In this document: piece by piece, positions 1 through 6,894 of the stretch
Layout: every line of letters starts with the position of its first letter
Numbering within the stretch: the stretch's first letter is position 1
DNA from: Brevundimonas sp. UBA2388
Lineage (GTDB): Bacteria; Pseudomonadota; Alphaproteobacteria; Caulobacterales; Caulobacteraceae
Length of the DNA: 26,061 bases
Reading direction: 5' to 3'
NCBI GenBank assembly: GCA_002343425.1
Contig: DDSO01000051.1
Span: 1-26,061 of the forward strand
Translations under genes and position numbers: made by a program
Notes under the pieces: model-generated
The model's database searches: none
What the model was told of the DNA's origin: nothing
What the model saw: the letters and a program-made list of their open reading frames with translations, nothing else

Positions 1-270
<270 letters not shown>

Positions 271-273
271 GGT

Positions 274-561
274 TCAGCTCAGGACGCCGAGAACGTCCGA
301 CTCTTTCATGATGATCAGGTCTTCGCCTTCCAGCTTGACCTCGGTGCCCGACCATTTGCCGAACAGGATGCGGTCGCCGGCCTTCAGGTCCATGGCGACG
401 TGCTTGCCGTCTTCATCGCGGGCGCCGGGGCCGACGGCGACGACTTCGCCTTCCTGGGGCTTTTCCTTGGCCGAGTCGGGGATGATGATCCCGCCCTTGG
501 TCTTGGATTCCTCTTCCACGCGCTTTACCAGCACGCGGTCGCCGAGCGGACGAAACGCCAT
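274..561 (-). CDS. groES: Co-chaperonin GroES
   Basis: GroES is the 10-kDa heptameric lid of the GroEL chamber. The 95-residue product begins [18 protein letters not shown], includes the mobile-loop region with [16 protein letters not shown] at about residues 20-35, then [16 protein letters not shown] and [20 protein letters not shown], and ends [11 protein letters not shown]. This matches the family over its full length. The ATG at 559-561 is chosen over the longer reading frame from 615, because family members start at MxFRPL and the upstream part overlaps the CIRCE operator and leader. A GGGAGA motif lies 6 bases upstream. It is first in the groES-groEL operon, under the heat-shock promoter and CIRCE at 605-670. 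Confidence 0.97.
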   Translation of the reverse strand: MAFRPLGDRVLVKRVEEESKTKGGIIIPDSAKEKPQEGEVVAVGPGARDEDGKHVAMDLKAGDRILFGKWSGTEVKLEGEDLIIMKESDVLGVLS

Positions 562-604
562 TTGTCTGTCTCCCAAAGTTTGTATCAAGCCTCGGCGCGG
601 CCGA

Positions 605-631
605 TTGGCAGCCAACGGGTCCGAGTGCTAA
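605..631 (-). promoter_or_regulatory. CIRCE operator (HrcA binding site) of groESL
   Basis: On the minus strand the sequence is TTAGCACTC, nine spacer bases, then GGCTGCCAA. The CIRCE consensus is TTAGCACTC-N9-GAGTGCTAA, so the first arm is perfect and the second matches 6 of 9. HrcA repressor binds CIRCE upstream of groESL in many bacteria, including Caulobacter. It lies between the putative -10 (645-650) and the groES start, as expected for a repressor site in the leader. Confidence 0.88.
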
Positions 632-644
632 CGCGAGCGGCAAG

Positions 645-670
645 TAGGGGGGCGCAGGGCCCCCGTCAAG
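645..670 (-). promoter_or_regulatory. Sigma-32-type heat-shock promoter of groESL
   Basis: The minus strand reads CTTGAC (670-665), a 14-base spacer, then CCCCTA (650-645). This resembles the sigma-32 (RpoH) consensus CTTGAA / CCCCAT with normal spacing. The CIRCE begins about 13 bases downstream of the -10. A C-rich run in the spacer makes the exact -10 register uncertain by one or two bases. Confidence 0.65.
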
Positions 671-698
671 CGCGGCGGGACAGGATTTCCGGTGGTTT

Positions 699-2141
699 TC
701 AGTCCGCCGCGGCCGCCAGGGTCCAGCCGGCCTCGACCTGCCGCGCGAACAGCGGCCGGGCGCCCCTGACCCGGGTGCGCCAGTCCCGGCCGCGCCCGTC
801 CTGCCCCAGCAGTTCGCCCAGCTCCGTCCGGACCCGGTCCCGCGCCTCGTCCGCGCGGCCCTGCCGGATCAGGAAGCCGGCGTATTGCCAGGTGCCGTCC
901 AGGGCGTCGGCATGGGCCGGCGGCAGGCGGGTCGAGGCGATGACGCCGGCCCGCCGGTACAGGGCCTCGGCCTCGTCAGCGCGGCCCAGCCGGTCCAGCA
1001 CGGCGGCGTAGCCCTCGATCGATTCCAGCAGATCCGGGCTGTCCGGCCCGACCCCGGCCTCATAGGTCGCCAGCCCCACGCGGAACGGATCCTCCGCCTC
1101 GGCCCAGCGGCCCTGGTCGGACAGGGCGTAGCCCAGATTGGCCCGCACCACGCCCGTGAACGGATGATCCGGTCCCACGATCTCCAGCGCCAGGTCCAGC
1201 GCCCGCCGGAACGCCTGCTCCGCCCCGACACCGTCGCCCGTCACATGCAGGAACCAGCCGTGGTTCACCAGGCACTGGGCCAGCAGCACCTTCTCGCCCG
1301 ACAGTTCCGCGATCGCCACCGCCCGCGCATACAGGGGCGCCGCCTGATGCCCCCGGCCCGTCCGGCGCAGCGAATTGCCGAGGTTCGAAAGCACGATGGC
1401 CAGATGGCGGTCGGTCGGGCCGTACAGCACCTCATACATGCCCAGCACCTGCCGGTAGATCGGATCCGCCTCGGCGTGCCGGCCCTGGGCGGTCAGGGCG
1501 TTGGCGACCAGATTCAGACTGTCGGCGGTCTTCTCATGCACCGCGCCCAGATGCGCGCGCCGCAGCGCCAGACTGGCCCGCGCCGCCGCCTCCGCCTCCT
1601 CATTGCGGCCGAGGAAGTCAAAGGCCCGCGCGCGATCATAGGTCAGGGTCGCCTGCTCGACGGGGTCGGGCGTCGCCCCCCTCTCGAGCAGGGCCAGCGC
1701 CCGTTCGATATCGGCCAGGGCGCCGTTGTAGTCCCCCTGCTCGATCTTCAACCGCGCCCGCACCGCCAGCGGCCGGCCGAGCTGCGACGCGTCCCGCCCC
1801 AGCCGGGTCTCGAGCGCCTCGACGGCGGCGGCGATGGCGGCCTCGGCGCCCGGCAGGTCGCCGGCGGCGAACCGCTCATTGGTCAGGGCGATCAGGGCGA
1901 CCGCCGCCCTCCCGGCGTCCGGCTCGCTGGCCAGGATCGCGGCCACGGGGTCCATCGTCGACGGCGCGGAGACCCGGACGTCAGCAGGCGGCGGCGGCGG
2001 AGGAGGCGGTGGTGGAGGTGGCGGCGGCGCGGGCGCGGTCACCGGCGGCGGCTGCTGCGGCGGCCGGTCCTGGGCCGTGGCGCACGAGGTCGTCGCCGCC
2101 AGAGCCAGTACGATCACGCCACTCCGCAACAGCCCCGTCAC
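699..2141 (-). CDS. Exported tetratricopeptide-repeat protein with a 14-proline linker
   Basis: The 480-residue product has a hydrophobic export signal (about residues 5-18, ending ATTSCATAQ). It could be a lipoprotein with Cys20 or be cleaved after ATAQ. A Pro-rich linker with 14 consecutive prolines (residues 39-52) follows, then about eight TPR-like helical hairpins from residue 80 to 450 of the kinesin-light-chain type, for example NLGNSLRRTGRGHQAAPLYARA and NLGYALSDQGRWAEAED (given here as separate repeats). TPRs mediate protein contacts, so a periplasmic scaffold role is inferred. I chose the GTG at 2139-2141, because GGGGAG sits six bases upstream and the signal peptide follows at once; the in-frame ATG at 2297 would add 52 non-conserved-looking residues. 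Substrate and partner are unknown. Confidence 0.85.
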   Translation of the reverse strand: MTGLLRSGVIVLALAATTSCATAQDRPPQQPPPVTAPAPPPPPPPPPPPPPPADVRVSAPSTMDPVAAILASEPDAGRAAVALIALTNERFAAGDLPGAEAAIAAAVEALETRLGRDASQLGRPLAVRARLKIEQGDYNGALADIERALALLERGATPDPVEQATLTYDRARAFDFLGRNEEAEAAARASLALRRAHLGAVHEKTADSLNLVANALTAQGRHAEADPIYRQVLGMYEVLYGPTDRHLAIVLSNLGNSLRRTGRGHQAAPLYARAVAIAELSGEKVLLAQCLVNHGWFLHVTGDGVGAEQAFRRALDLALEIVGPDHPFTGVVRANLGYALSDQGRWAEAEDPFRVGLATYEAGVGPDSPDLLESIEGYAAVLDRLGRADEAEALYRRAGVIASTRLPPAHADALDGTWQYAGFLIRQGRADEARDRVRTELGELLGQDGRGRDWRTRVRGARPLFARQVEAGWTLAAAAD

Positions 2142-2311
2142 CGACGTCTCCCCTGTTCGATACCCATGTTCGGCTGACGGAACCGCCCTTGGCAAGGCTC
2201 TTTGCGGATGAACGCCGGATGAACGGCGACCTTGCGGCCCGTTCAGACGCCCCGCGCTACCTCTGTGGTCAAGCTTGGCAATCCGCCGCGCAACCACGAA
2301 GGGGTCCGACC

Positions 2312-2758
2312 ATGAAGACGTTTTCGCAGCCTGCCATCGCCGCGCCGGCCCTGATCGGCGCCATGGCCCTCAGCCTGATGGCCGCCAGCCCGGCCGACGC
2401 CCAGAGCCGCCATCGCGACCGTGATCGCGACAACGATCGCACGGAAGATGTCCTGATCGGCGCCGCCATCGGCGCCCTCGCCGGCGCCCTGATCGGTGAT
2501 GGCGACGGCTCCTATATCGCCGGCGGAGCCCTGGCCGGCGCCGCGCTCGGCGCCAGCTCAAACAACGGCGGCGACTGCGACTACTATCGCGGCGGCCGCT
2601 GCTACCGGAACCAGGGCCACTGGGAGCGCGAGCACGGCATCAACAGCCGCGACCGGTACGATCGCTATGACCGCCGGGACGACCGCCGTGATTACCGCCG
2701 CGACCGCCGCGACGACCGCCGCTATGACCGCGACTATCGCTATGAGCGTCGGTGGTAG
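2312..2758 (+). CDS. Secreted glycine-zipper protein with a charged Arg/Asp/Tyr-rich tail
   Basis: The 148-residue protein has a signal peptide cleaved after about residue 30 (ASPADA). A glycine-zipper segment follows (residues 47-80: IGAAIGALAGALIGDGDG, then GGALAGAALGAS), then a short Cys-containing stretch (CDYYRGGRCY), and a tail (111-148) built almost only of D, R and Y. Glycine zippers of this type occur in outer-membrane-associated small proteins (17-kDa antigen/YMGG families). GAAGGGG precedes the ATG. It diverges from the TPR gene and is followed by a strong bidirectional terminator at 2804-2838, so it is probably monocistronic. No specific function is recognised. Confidence 0.85.
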   Translation: MKTFSQPAIAAPALIGAMALSLMAASPADAQSRHRDRDRDNDRTEDVLIGAAIGALAGALIGDGDGSYIAGGALAGAALGASSNNGGDCDYYRGGRCYRNQGHWEREHGINSRDRYDRYDRRDDRRDYRRDRRDDRRYDRDYRYERRW

Positions 2759-2803
2759 TCAGACGTCCTGGCCGGTCGGGCAGGGTTTGACCTGACGTGG
2801 TCG

Positions 2804-2838
2804 AAAAAGGCGGCCCCCGGTAACGGAGGCCGCCTTTT
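2804..2838. terminator. Bidirectional intrinsic terminator
   Basis: AAAGGCGGCC at 2806-2815 pairs perfectly with GGCCGCCTTT at 2828-2837, with a 12-base loop, an A-run on the left and a T-run on the right. It can stop transcription from the glycine-zipper gene on + and also transcripts arriving from pgi on -. Confidence 0.85.
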
Positions 2839-2846
2839 CAATGCTC

Positions 2847-2889
2847 TCGTCATCCCCCGGTCTTCGCGGCGCTCGCTGGAGGATGACGA
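2847..2889. repeat. Palindromic unit with TCGTCATCC / GGATGACGA arms
   Basis: Nine-base perfect inverted arms at 2847-2855 and 2881-2889 enclose a 25-base GC-rich loop, just downstream of the pgi stop codon. There is no T-run, so it is not a classical terminator. Arms of this kind (GTCATCC...GGATGAC) are common as dispersed intergenic palindromes in alphaproteobacteria. The dispersed status is my recollection of such genomes and is not testable here. Confidence 0.6.
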
Positions 2890-2900
2890 AAGCCGGCAAA

Positions 2901-4526
2901 TCACACCATCAACCGCTTCAACAGCTCCGCTGTCGACGGATCCAGCCCGGCCGACGGTTCCCCCGCCGCGACATCGGCCAGAACGGCCTTCGCCAGGGCC
3001 TTGCCCAGTTCGACGCCCCACTGGTCGAAGCTGTTGATGTCCTGAATCACCCCCTCGACGAAGGTCTTGTGCTCATAGAGGGCGATCAGGGCCCCGACCG
3101 CCTCGGGCGACAGGGCGTCCATCAGGATGGTGGTCGAGGGCCGGTCGCCCGGGAAGGTCTTGTGCGGGGCCAGCCGGTCCGCTTCGGCCTCATCGGCGCC
3201 CGCCGCGATCAGCTCGGCGCGGGCCTCGGCCTCCGTCTTGCCGATCATCAGGGCCTGGGCCTGGGCCAGGGCGTTGGACCACAGGGGCGCATCGCCCTCG
3301 CGCGCATCCATGGCGGCGTCGGTGGTATGGCCGACGACGATGAACTCCGCCGGAACGACCATCGGCCCCTGATGGATTTGCTGGAAGAAGGCATGCTGGC
3401 CGTTGGTGCCGGGCTCGCCGAAGACGATCGGGCTGGTGGCGGTGTCGACGGGCGAACCGTCGCGCTTCACCCGTTTCCCGTTCGACTCCATCTCGAGCTG
3501 CTGCAGGAAGGCCGGCAACCGGCGCAGGCCGTGGGCATAGGGGGCCACCGTCCGGGCCATGCGGCCGCGCCCCTCGACATTGTAGATCTGGGCGAGGGCC
3601 AGCAGCACCGGGGCGTTGCGCTCCAGATCGGCGGCGAGGAAATGCGCGTCCATGGCCCGGGCGCCGTTCAGCACGCGTTCGAACACATCCCAGCCCAGGG
3701 CCACCGCCACCGACAGGCTGACCGCCGACCACAGGGAATAACGGCCGCCGACCCAGTCGCGGAAGCCGAAGGTCCGGCCGCAGCCCCAGGCTTCCGCCTT
3801 GTCCGGCGCCGCCGTCACCCCGATCAGATGGTGCACCATCCGCTTCGGCGACAGGCTCTCGGCCAGCCAGGCCTTGGCCAGTTCGGCATTGGCCAGGGTC
3901 TCCTGTGTGGTGAAGGTCTTGGAGACCACCACGACCAGCGTCGTCGCAGGGTCCAGGCCGGACAGGGCCTCGCCCATCTCGCGCGGATCGACATTGGCCA
4001 CGAACCTCAGGTCGATGACCGGCTCCAGCGGCCGCAGGGCGTCCCACAGAAGGCGCGGTCCCAGGTCCGATCCGCCGATGCCGATATGGACGATGGCCGT
4101 GAACGGCAGCTTGGTCCCGCCGGTCTCGGCGCCCGAGCCGATGTCGACGGCGAAGGCGGCCATGGCATTGCGGGATTCAACGACCTCGGCGGAGACGGGC
4201 TCGCCCAGGGCGCGGAAGTCGGCGTCGTCCGCGGCCCGCAGCGCCGGATGCAGCACCGCCCGGCCCTCGGTGTTGTTCACCGCCTCGCCGCCGAACAGGG
4301 CGTTGCGCCGCCCCTCGACATCGCAGGTGCGGGCGAGATCCAGCGCGGCCTCGAACCCCTCGGCGCTCCAGGCCTGTTTCGACAGGTCCAGATAAAGGCC
4401 CGCGGCCTCCACCCCCATGCGGTCAATACGGCCGGGATCGGTCGCGAACTGGTGGACGATGCGGCCGTCGGCGTCCTTGCGGGCGACGCCGCGAAGCATG
4501 TCGAGGGCCTGGGTGCGGGCAGTCAT
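2901..4526 (-). CDS. pgi: Glucose-6-phosphate isomerase
   Basis: This enzyme interconverts glucose 6-phosphate and fructose 6-phosphate in the cytoplasm (glycolysis, gluconeogenesis, Entner-Doudoroff recycling). The product is 541 residues, close to the ~549 of E. coli Pgi. Visible signatures are GIGGSDLGP (149-157), PGI signature 1 DWVGGRYSLWSAVS (257-270), the catalytic Glu in MESNGK (about 347), the catalytic His in GTNGQHAFFQ (378), and signature 2 INSFDQWGVELGK with the catalytic Lys (509). All active-site residues are present. The ATG at 4524-4526 has only a weak GAG-type ribosome-binding site. A 16-bp dyad (4551-4566) lies 25 bp upstream. It appears monocistronic. Confidence 0.97.
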   Translation of the reverse strand: MTARTQALDMLRGVARKDADGRIVHQFATDPGRIDRMGVEAAGLYLDLSKQAWSAEGFEAALDLARTCDVEGRRNALFGGEAVNNTEGRAVLHPALRAADDADFRALGEPVSAEVVESRNAMAAFAVDIGSGAETGGTKLPFTAIVHIGIGGSDLGPRLLWDALRPLEPVIDLRFVANVDPREMGEALSGLDPATTLVVVVSKTFTTQETLANAELAKAWLAESLSPKRMVHHLIGVTAAPDKAEAWGCGRTFGFRDWVGGRYSLWSAVSLSVAVALGWDVFERVLNGARAMDAHFLAADLERNAPVLLALAQIYNVEGRGRMARTVAPYAHGLRRLPAFLQQLEMESNGKRVKRDGSPVDTATSPIVFGEPGTNGQHAFFQQIHQGPMVVPAEFIVVGHTTDAAMDAREGDAPLWSNALAQAQALMIGKTEAEARAELIAAGADEAEADRLAPHKTFPGDRPSTTILMDALSPEAVGALIALYEHKTFVEGVIQDINSFDQWGVELGKALAKAVLADVAAGEPSAGLDPSTAELLKRLMV

Positions 4527-4550
4527 CGGGCAAGCTCGAAATTCGGAAAG

Positions 4551-4566
4551 GTAAACCCTCGTTTAC
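4551..4566. promoter_or_regulatory. Possible operator: GTAAAC-CCTC-GTTTAC dyad
   Basis: Perfect 6-base inverted arms (4551-4556 and 4561-4566) with a 4-base spacer lie 25 bp ahead of the pgi ATG. The half-sites resemble those of LacI/GalR-family regulators, but such sites normally have a tighter centre. Binding by any regulator is inference. Confidence 0.35.
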
Positions 4567-4590
4567 GGGTCGGGCGTAAGCCGGTTCAAC

Positions 4591-4609
4591 GCCGAATCCG
4601 CGATTCGGC
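4591..4609. promoter_or_regulatory. Dyad holding two symmetric GANTC (CcrM methylation) sites
   Basis: GCCGAATC (4591-4598), CGC, GATTCGGC (4602-4609) is a perfect 8-base inverted repeat. Each arm contains one GANTC motif (4594-4598 and 4602-4606). In Caulobacterales GANTC is the CcrM adenine-methylation site, and GcrA acts at promoters carrying methylated GANTC. The dyad ends 7 bases before the first possible start of the downstream gene, so the placement suits promoter control. Function is not shown. Confidence 0.45.
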
Positions 4610-4616
4610 CAACTAT

Positions 4617-5105
4617 ATGAGGTTAGCCATGTCCTGCGGCGTCGCCCTGGCCGTCTCCCTGCTGCTCTCCGACCCCAGTGTGGCCCTCGCCGCGGCCCTG
4701 CCGCCGCCGGCCGCTGATGCCCCGGTGTCGGTGGCGGATGAGCCGCTGTTCGCCGAGATCGTGACCCGGTCGAGCGCCATGCGCGGCATCGTCAGCACAT
4801 GGCTTGCAGCCGGCGCGGCGGACAATGCGGCGTTCGGCGTCAGTCCCGAGTTTGAACTGCTGCAGCGCGGAACCGCCCTCCTGGCCGAACGGGACATGCA
4901 GGCCCATCTGGTCCTCAAGGAACGCGGTACGGACGGCGATCTGAAATGCATCCTTCGCGGCATTGCCGAGGACATGCCGCTGAAAGTCGCTGCTGTCGCC
5001 GCCGCCACCACCCCCGCCGAACGCCGCGTCGCCCTCGAAGAACTCCACTACCTCCTGAACGACAACGTCGAAGTCATCACCGCCCCGCCCCAGCCGGAGG
5101 TGTAA
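4617..5105 (+). CDS. Small exported protein of unknown function
   Basis: The product is about 162 residues, begins MRLAMSCGVALAVSLLL and has a signal peptide that probably ends near VALA/ALA at 24-26. A mostly helical, Cys-poor domain follows (EFELLQRGTALLAERDMQAH, then GIAEDMPLKVAAVAAATTPAERRVALEEL), ending in PPQPEV. No family is recognised. The ATG at 4617 supplies the positively charged n-region of the signal peptide. The ATG at 4629 (MSCG) has a better ribosome-binding site (GAGG six bases upstream) and may be the true start. It diverges from pgi over a region with two dyads, and repeat copy 1 starts 8 bases after its stop codon. Confidence 0.75.
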   Translation: MRLAMSCGVALAVSLLLSDPSVALAAALPPPAADAPVSVADEPLFAEIVTRSSAMRGIVSTWLAAGAADNAAFGVSPEFELLQRGTALLAERDMQAHLVLKERGTDGDLKCILRGIAEDMPLKVAAVAAATTPAERRVALEELHYLLNDNVEVITAPPQPEV

Positions 5106-5112
5106 CTCGGTT

Positions 5113-5294
5113 CCTTCTCCCTGTGGGAGAAGGTGGCCCGTAGGGCCGGATGTGGGTCGGCTGTATCCCTCGGCGTAAGCCGCCGCACCGGTCGCGCCAC
5201 GGCCTTCGCCGAATGCCCTCACCCGACCCACACCCTTTCGCGCCGCCAATCGCTACGCTCTTGGGCGCTCAAGCCCTCTCCCAATGGGAGAGGG
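5113..5294 (+). repeat. Structured palindromic repeat, copy 1 (182 bp)
   Basis: The element is a chain of hairpins. CCTTCTCCC-TGT-GGGAGAAGG is at 5113-5133 and GGCCC-GTA-GGGCC at 5135-5147. A long-range stem TGTGGGTCGG (5151-5160) pairs with CCGACCCACA (5223-5232) and encloses CGGC-GTAA-GCCG. The right end is CCCTCTCCC-AAT-GGGAGAGGG (5274-5294). A second copy in the same orientation is at 6006-6215. It fills most of the otherwise gene-free interval 5106-5442. It looks like a non-autonomous intergenic palindromic element (REP/BIME- or MITE-like). No open reading frame or target duplication is seen. Confidence 0.85.
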
Positions 5295-5323
5295 ATCACG
5301 GCCAGCCTGGCTGCATCCCGGCT

Positions 5324-5363
5324 CCCTTCGTGCCCTTTGTGATCCCTTCGTGTCCTTCGTGAT
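5324..5363 (+). repeat. Two-copy 20-bp tandem repeat
   Basis: CCCTTCGTGCCCTTTGTGAT (5324-5343) is followed directly by a copy at 5344-5363 that differs at two positions (T for C at unit position 10, C for T at position 15). Each unit is itself a degenerate duplication of CCTTCGTG. It lies between repeat copy 1 and the HTH-type gene. Related CCTTCGTG-rich strings occur between genes in many bacteria, so this may be a dispersed element. Bases 5364-5442 show nothing else I recognise. Confidence 0.7.
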
Positions 5364-5442
5364 GAACCTCCCGGCCGTCGCCCCCTGACCCCGCTGTCCG
5401 AACACGACCGATTCTGACGCAGCCGCGCCCCACCCTGCGTCC

Positions 5443-5991
5443 ATGTACGAGCGACCCGCCCGAAAAGTCCGGTCCGAAGACACCTGGTGGGCGGTCCGCC
5501 GGGCCTGGGAGGCGGGCGAGACCGCGGCCGCTCTGGCCCAGCGGTATGATGTCGGCCTGGCCAACCTGTGGCGACGCCGGGCATCGGAGGGCTGGAAACG
5601 GCGCGTGACCGCCGATCCGGATCCGGAGCCGCCGGAGGGTTGGGACCGCTACGCCCGGCGCAAACAGGCCGGGTTCGAATACCAGTTGGAGGAGACGCGG
5701 CTGCTGGCGGTCAAACTGGCCGAGGCGATGCAGGGCGGGCCGCTGGAGCAGGTTCCGGTCTGGCACCTCGGCTTCGTGCTGGAGTGGCGGGCGGAGAACC
5801 TCCCGCCCGGGACAGCGGCGAACGACCGTGCCTGGGCGGTCCGGCACGGCTGGACCGAGGCCTTCTGGAGCGAATCGGGGTGGCTGCACCCCCTGTCCTA
5901 TCTCGACGAGGTGACCCTGCAGGCCAACCGCGACGCCTGGCGCGAGGACGCCGGCCTCCCGCCGGGGGCGGCGGAGGCGTGGCCCTGCTGA
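5443..5991 (+). CDS. Hypothetical protein with an N-terminal helix-turn-helix-like segment
   Basis: The 182-residue protein has a likely HTH at residues 12-50: VRRAWEAGETAAALAQRYDV, then GLANLWRRRASEGWKRR. This resembles the HTH of terminase-small-subunit and transposase-like proteins. The rest is Trp/Glu-rich (WGRYARRK-type segment, EYQLEETRLLAVKLAEAM, VWHLGFVLEWRAENLPPG) and has no recognised fold. No signal peptide or membrane segment is visible. The ATG at 5443 lacks a clear ribosome-binding site; no better in-frame start is evident. The gene is bracketed by two direct copies of the palindromic repeat (5113-5294 and 6006-6215). Codon use looks native (strong G/C third positions). Function unknown; DNA binding is an inference from the HTH pattern. 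Confidence 0.75.
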   Translation: MYERPARKVRSEDTWWAVRRAWEAGETAAALAQRYDVGLANLWRRRASEGWKRRVTADPDPEPPEGWDRYARRKQAGFEYQLEETRLLAVKLAEAMQGGPLEQVPVWHLGFVLEWRAENLPPGTAANDRAWAVRHGWTEAFWSESGWLHPLSYLDEVTLQANRDAWREDAGLPPGAAEAWPC

Positions 5992-6005
5992 GGCGGCAGA
6001 TCTGA

Positions 6006-6215
6006 CCCTTCTCCCATTGGGTCGAGGCTGATCGCATGCGATCAGCCGAGGGGTGGCGCGCAGCGCCGGATGTGGGTCGGCTCTATCCCTCGGCGTAAGC
6101 CGCCGCTCCCGACAGCGACACGGCTTACGCCGACGGCCGCCACCCGACCCACACCCTTTCGCGCATCCGATCGCTACGCTCCCGGGCGCTCAAGCCCTCT
6201 CCCAACGGGAGAGGG
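6006..6215 (+). repeat. Structured palindromic repeat, copy 2 (210 bp)
   Basis: This is the same element as 5113-5294 in the same orientation, with long identical blocks (the GCCGGATGTGGGTCGGCT block and the CACCCGACCCACACCC block). The left hairpin is interrupted by a 22-bp perfect palindrome (6026-6047). The second stem is GGCGC-GCA-GCGCC (6055-6067), against GGCCC-GTA-GGGCC in copy 1, so pairing is kept although the bases changed. The inner stem is stronger here (CGGCGTAAGCCG with CGGCTTACGCCG). The right end is CCCTCTCCC-AAC-GGGAGAGGG (6195-6215), two bases from the stop codon of the minus-strand gene. It occupies the convergent gap and may end or stabilise both transcripts. Confidence 0.85.
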
Positions 6216-6217
6216 AA

Positions 6218-6883
6218 TTAAGTCCCCACCGTCTCCGGATATTTCACCGCGCACCCGTACGGCGTTGCGAACGGCGTCCGGACCGCGCGCCCGGCCTCCA
6301 GATCATCCAGCGCCGCGCGGACGAAATTGTTCGCGCCTTCCAGATCCTCGGGCTTGTTGGTCGGCCGGTCGTCGATCCCGCCGACGAAGCGCAGCACACC
6401 CTCGCCGTCGATCACCCGCATGTCGGGCGTGGTCTTGGCGTCATACAGCTTGCCGACCTGACCGGTCGGGTCGAGCAGCAGATGGGTCGCCGCGCCGTTG
6501 GTGCGCGTGCGCCATTGGCGCGCAGCCTCGCCCTCGACATGGCCCTGCGTCCCCGGCGCCGACGAGATGATGGTCAGCCAGACCACGCCATCGGCGACGG
6601 CCTCGCGCTGCAGGGCCTGCATCGCGCCGGTGTAGTGTTTCTTCACATAGGGGCAGCCCTCATTGGTCCACTCCAGGACCACGGTCCGCCCACGGAAATC
6701 GGCCAGCGACCGCTGCGTCCCGTCGGCGTCGACGAGGGTGAAGTTCGGGGCGGGTTGGCCGGCGACGGGCGCGCCCGCCGGCGTCGCCGGGGCGGGCGCT
6801 TCGGCCTTCTCGGGCGCAGCAGCCTGGGGTTGGCAGGCGGCGACGAACAGGGCGGCGAAGGCGACGGCGGTCAGGCGTTTCAT
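6218..6883 (-). CDS. Peroxiredoxin-like (PRX_like1/PprX-type) thioredoxin-fold lipoprotein
   Basis: The 221-residue protein has a lipobox ending VAAC (Cys17), an Ala/Pro linker, and an AhpC/TSA-type thioredoxin fold from residue 40. The active-site region is EWTNEGCPYVKKHY with a single Cys77 and no CXXC. A TTP cis-proline (153) and a C-terminal GCAVKY Cys211 match the PRX_like1 family. Such proteins reduce peroxide or disulfides in the envelope. In Caulobacter, PprX of this general type receives electrons from ScsB. The gene lies 11 bases after the ScsB/DsbD-like gene in the same operon, which supports the same pairing here. The ATG at 6881-6883 has AAGGAG six bases upstream; the longer frame from 7156 lies inside the neighbour. 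The exact substrate is inferred. Confidence 0.88.
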   Translation of the reverse strand: MKRLTAVAFAALFVAACQPQAAAPEKAEAPAPATPAGAPVAGQPAPNFTLVDADGTQRSLADFRGRTVVLEWTNEGCPYVKKHYTGAMQALQREAVADGVVWLTIISSAPGTQGHVEGEAARQWRTRTNGAATHLLLDPTGQVGKLYDAKTTPDMRVIDGEGVLRFVGGIDDRPTNKPEDLEGANNFVRAALDDLEAGRAVRTPFATPYGCAVKYPETVGT

Positions 6884-6894
6884 GACGAACTCCT

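Noticed and set aside
885..2177. 430-residue plus-strand frame opposite the TPR gene
   Set aside because: Antisense shadow; its poly-Arg and poly-Gly runs come from the proline tract and Ala/Gly codons of the real gene.
2841..4616. Long plus-strand frame running opposite pgi into the small secreted protein
   Set aside because: It is the complement of a well-conserved pgi; only the last part (from 4617 or 4629) is a real gene.
5113..6215. Composite transposon bounded by the two repeats
   Set aside because: There is no transposase, no target-site duplication next to either copy (different flanking bases on both sides), and the enclosed gene has native-looking codon use.
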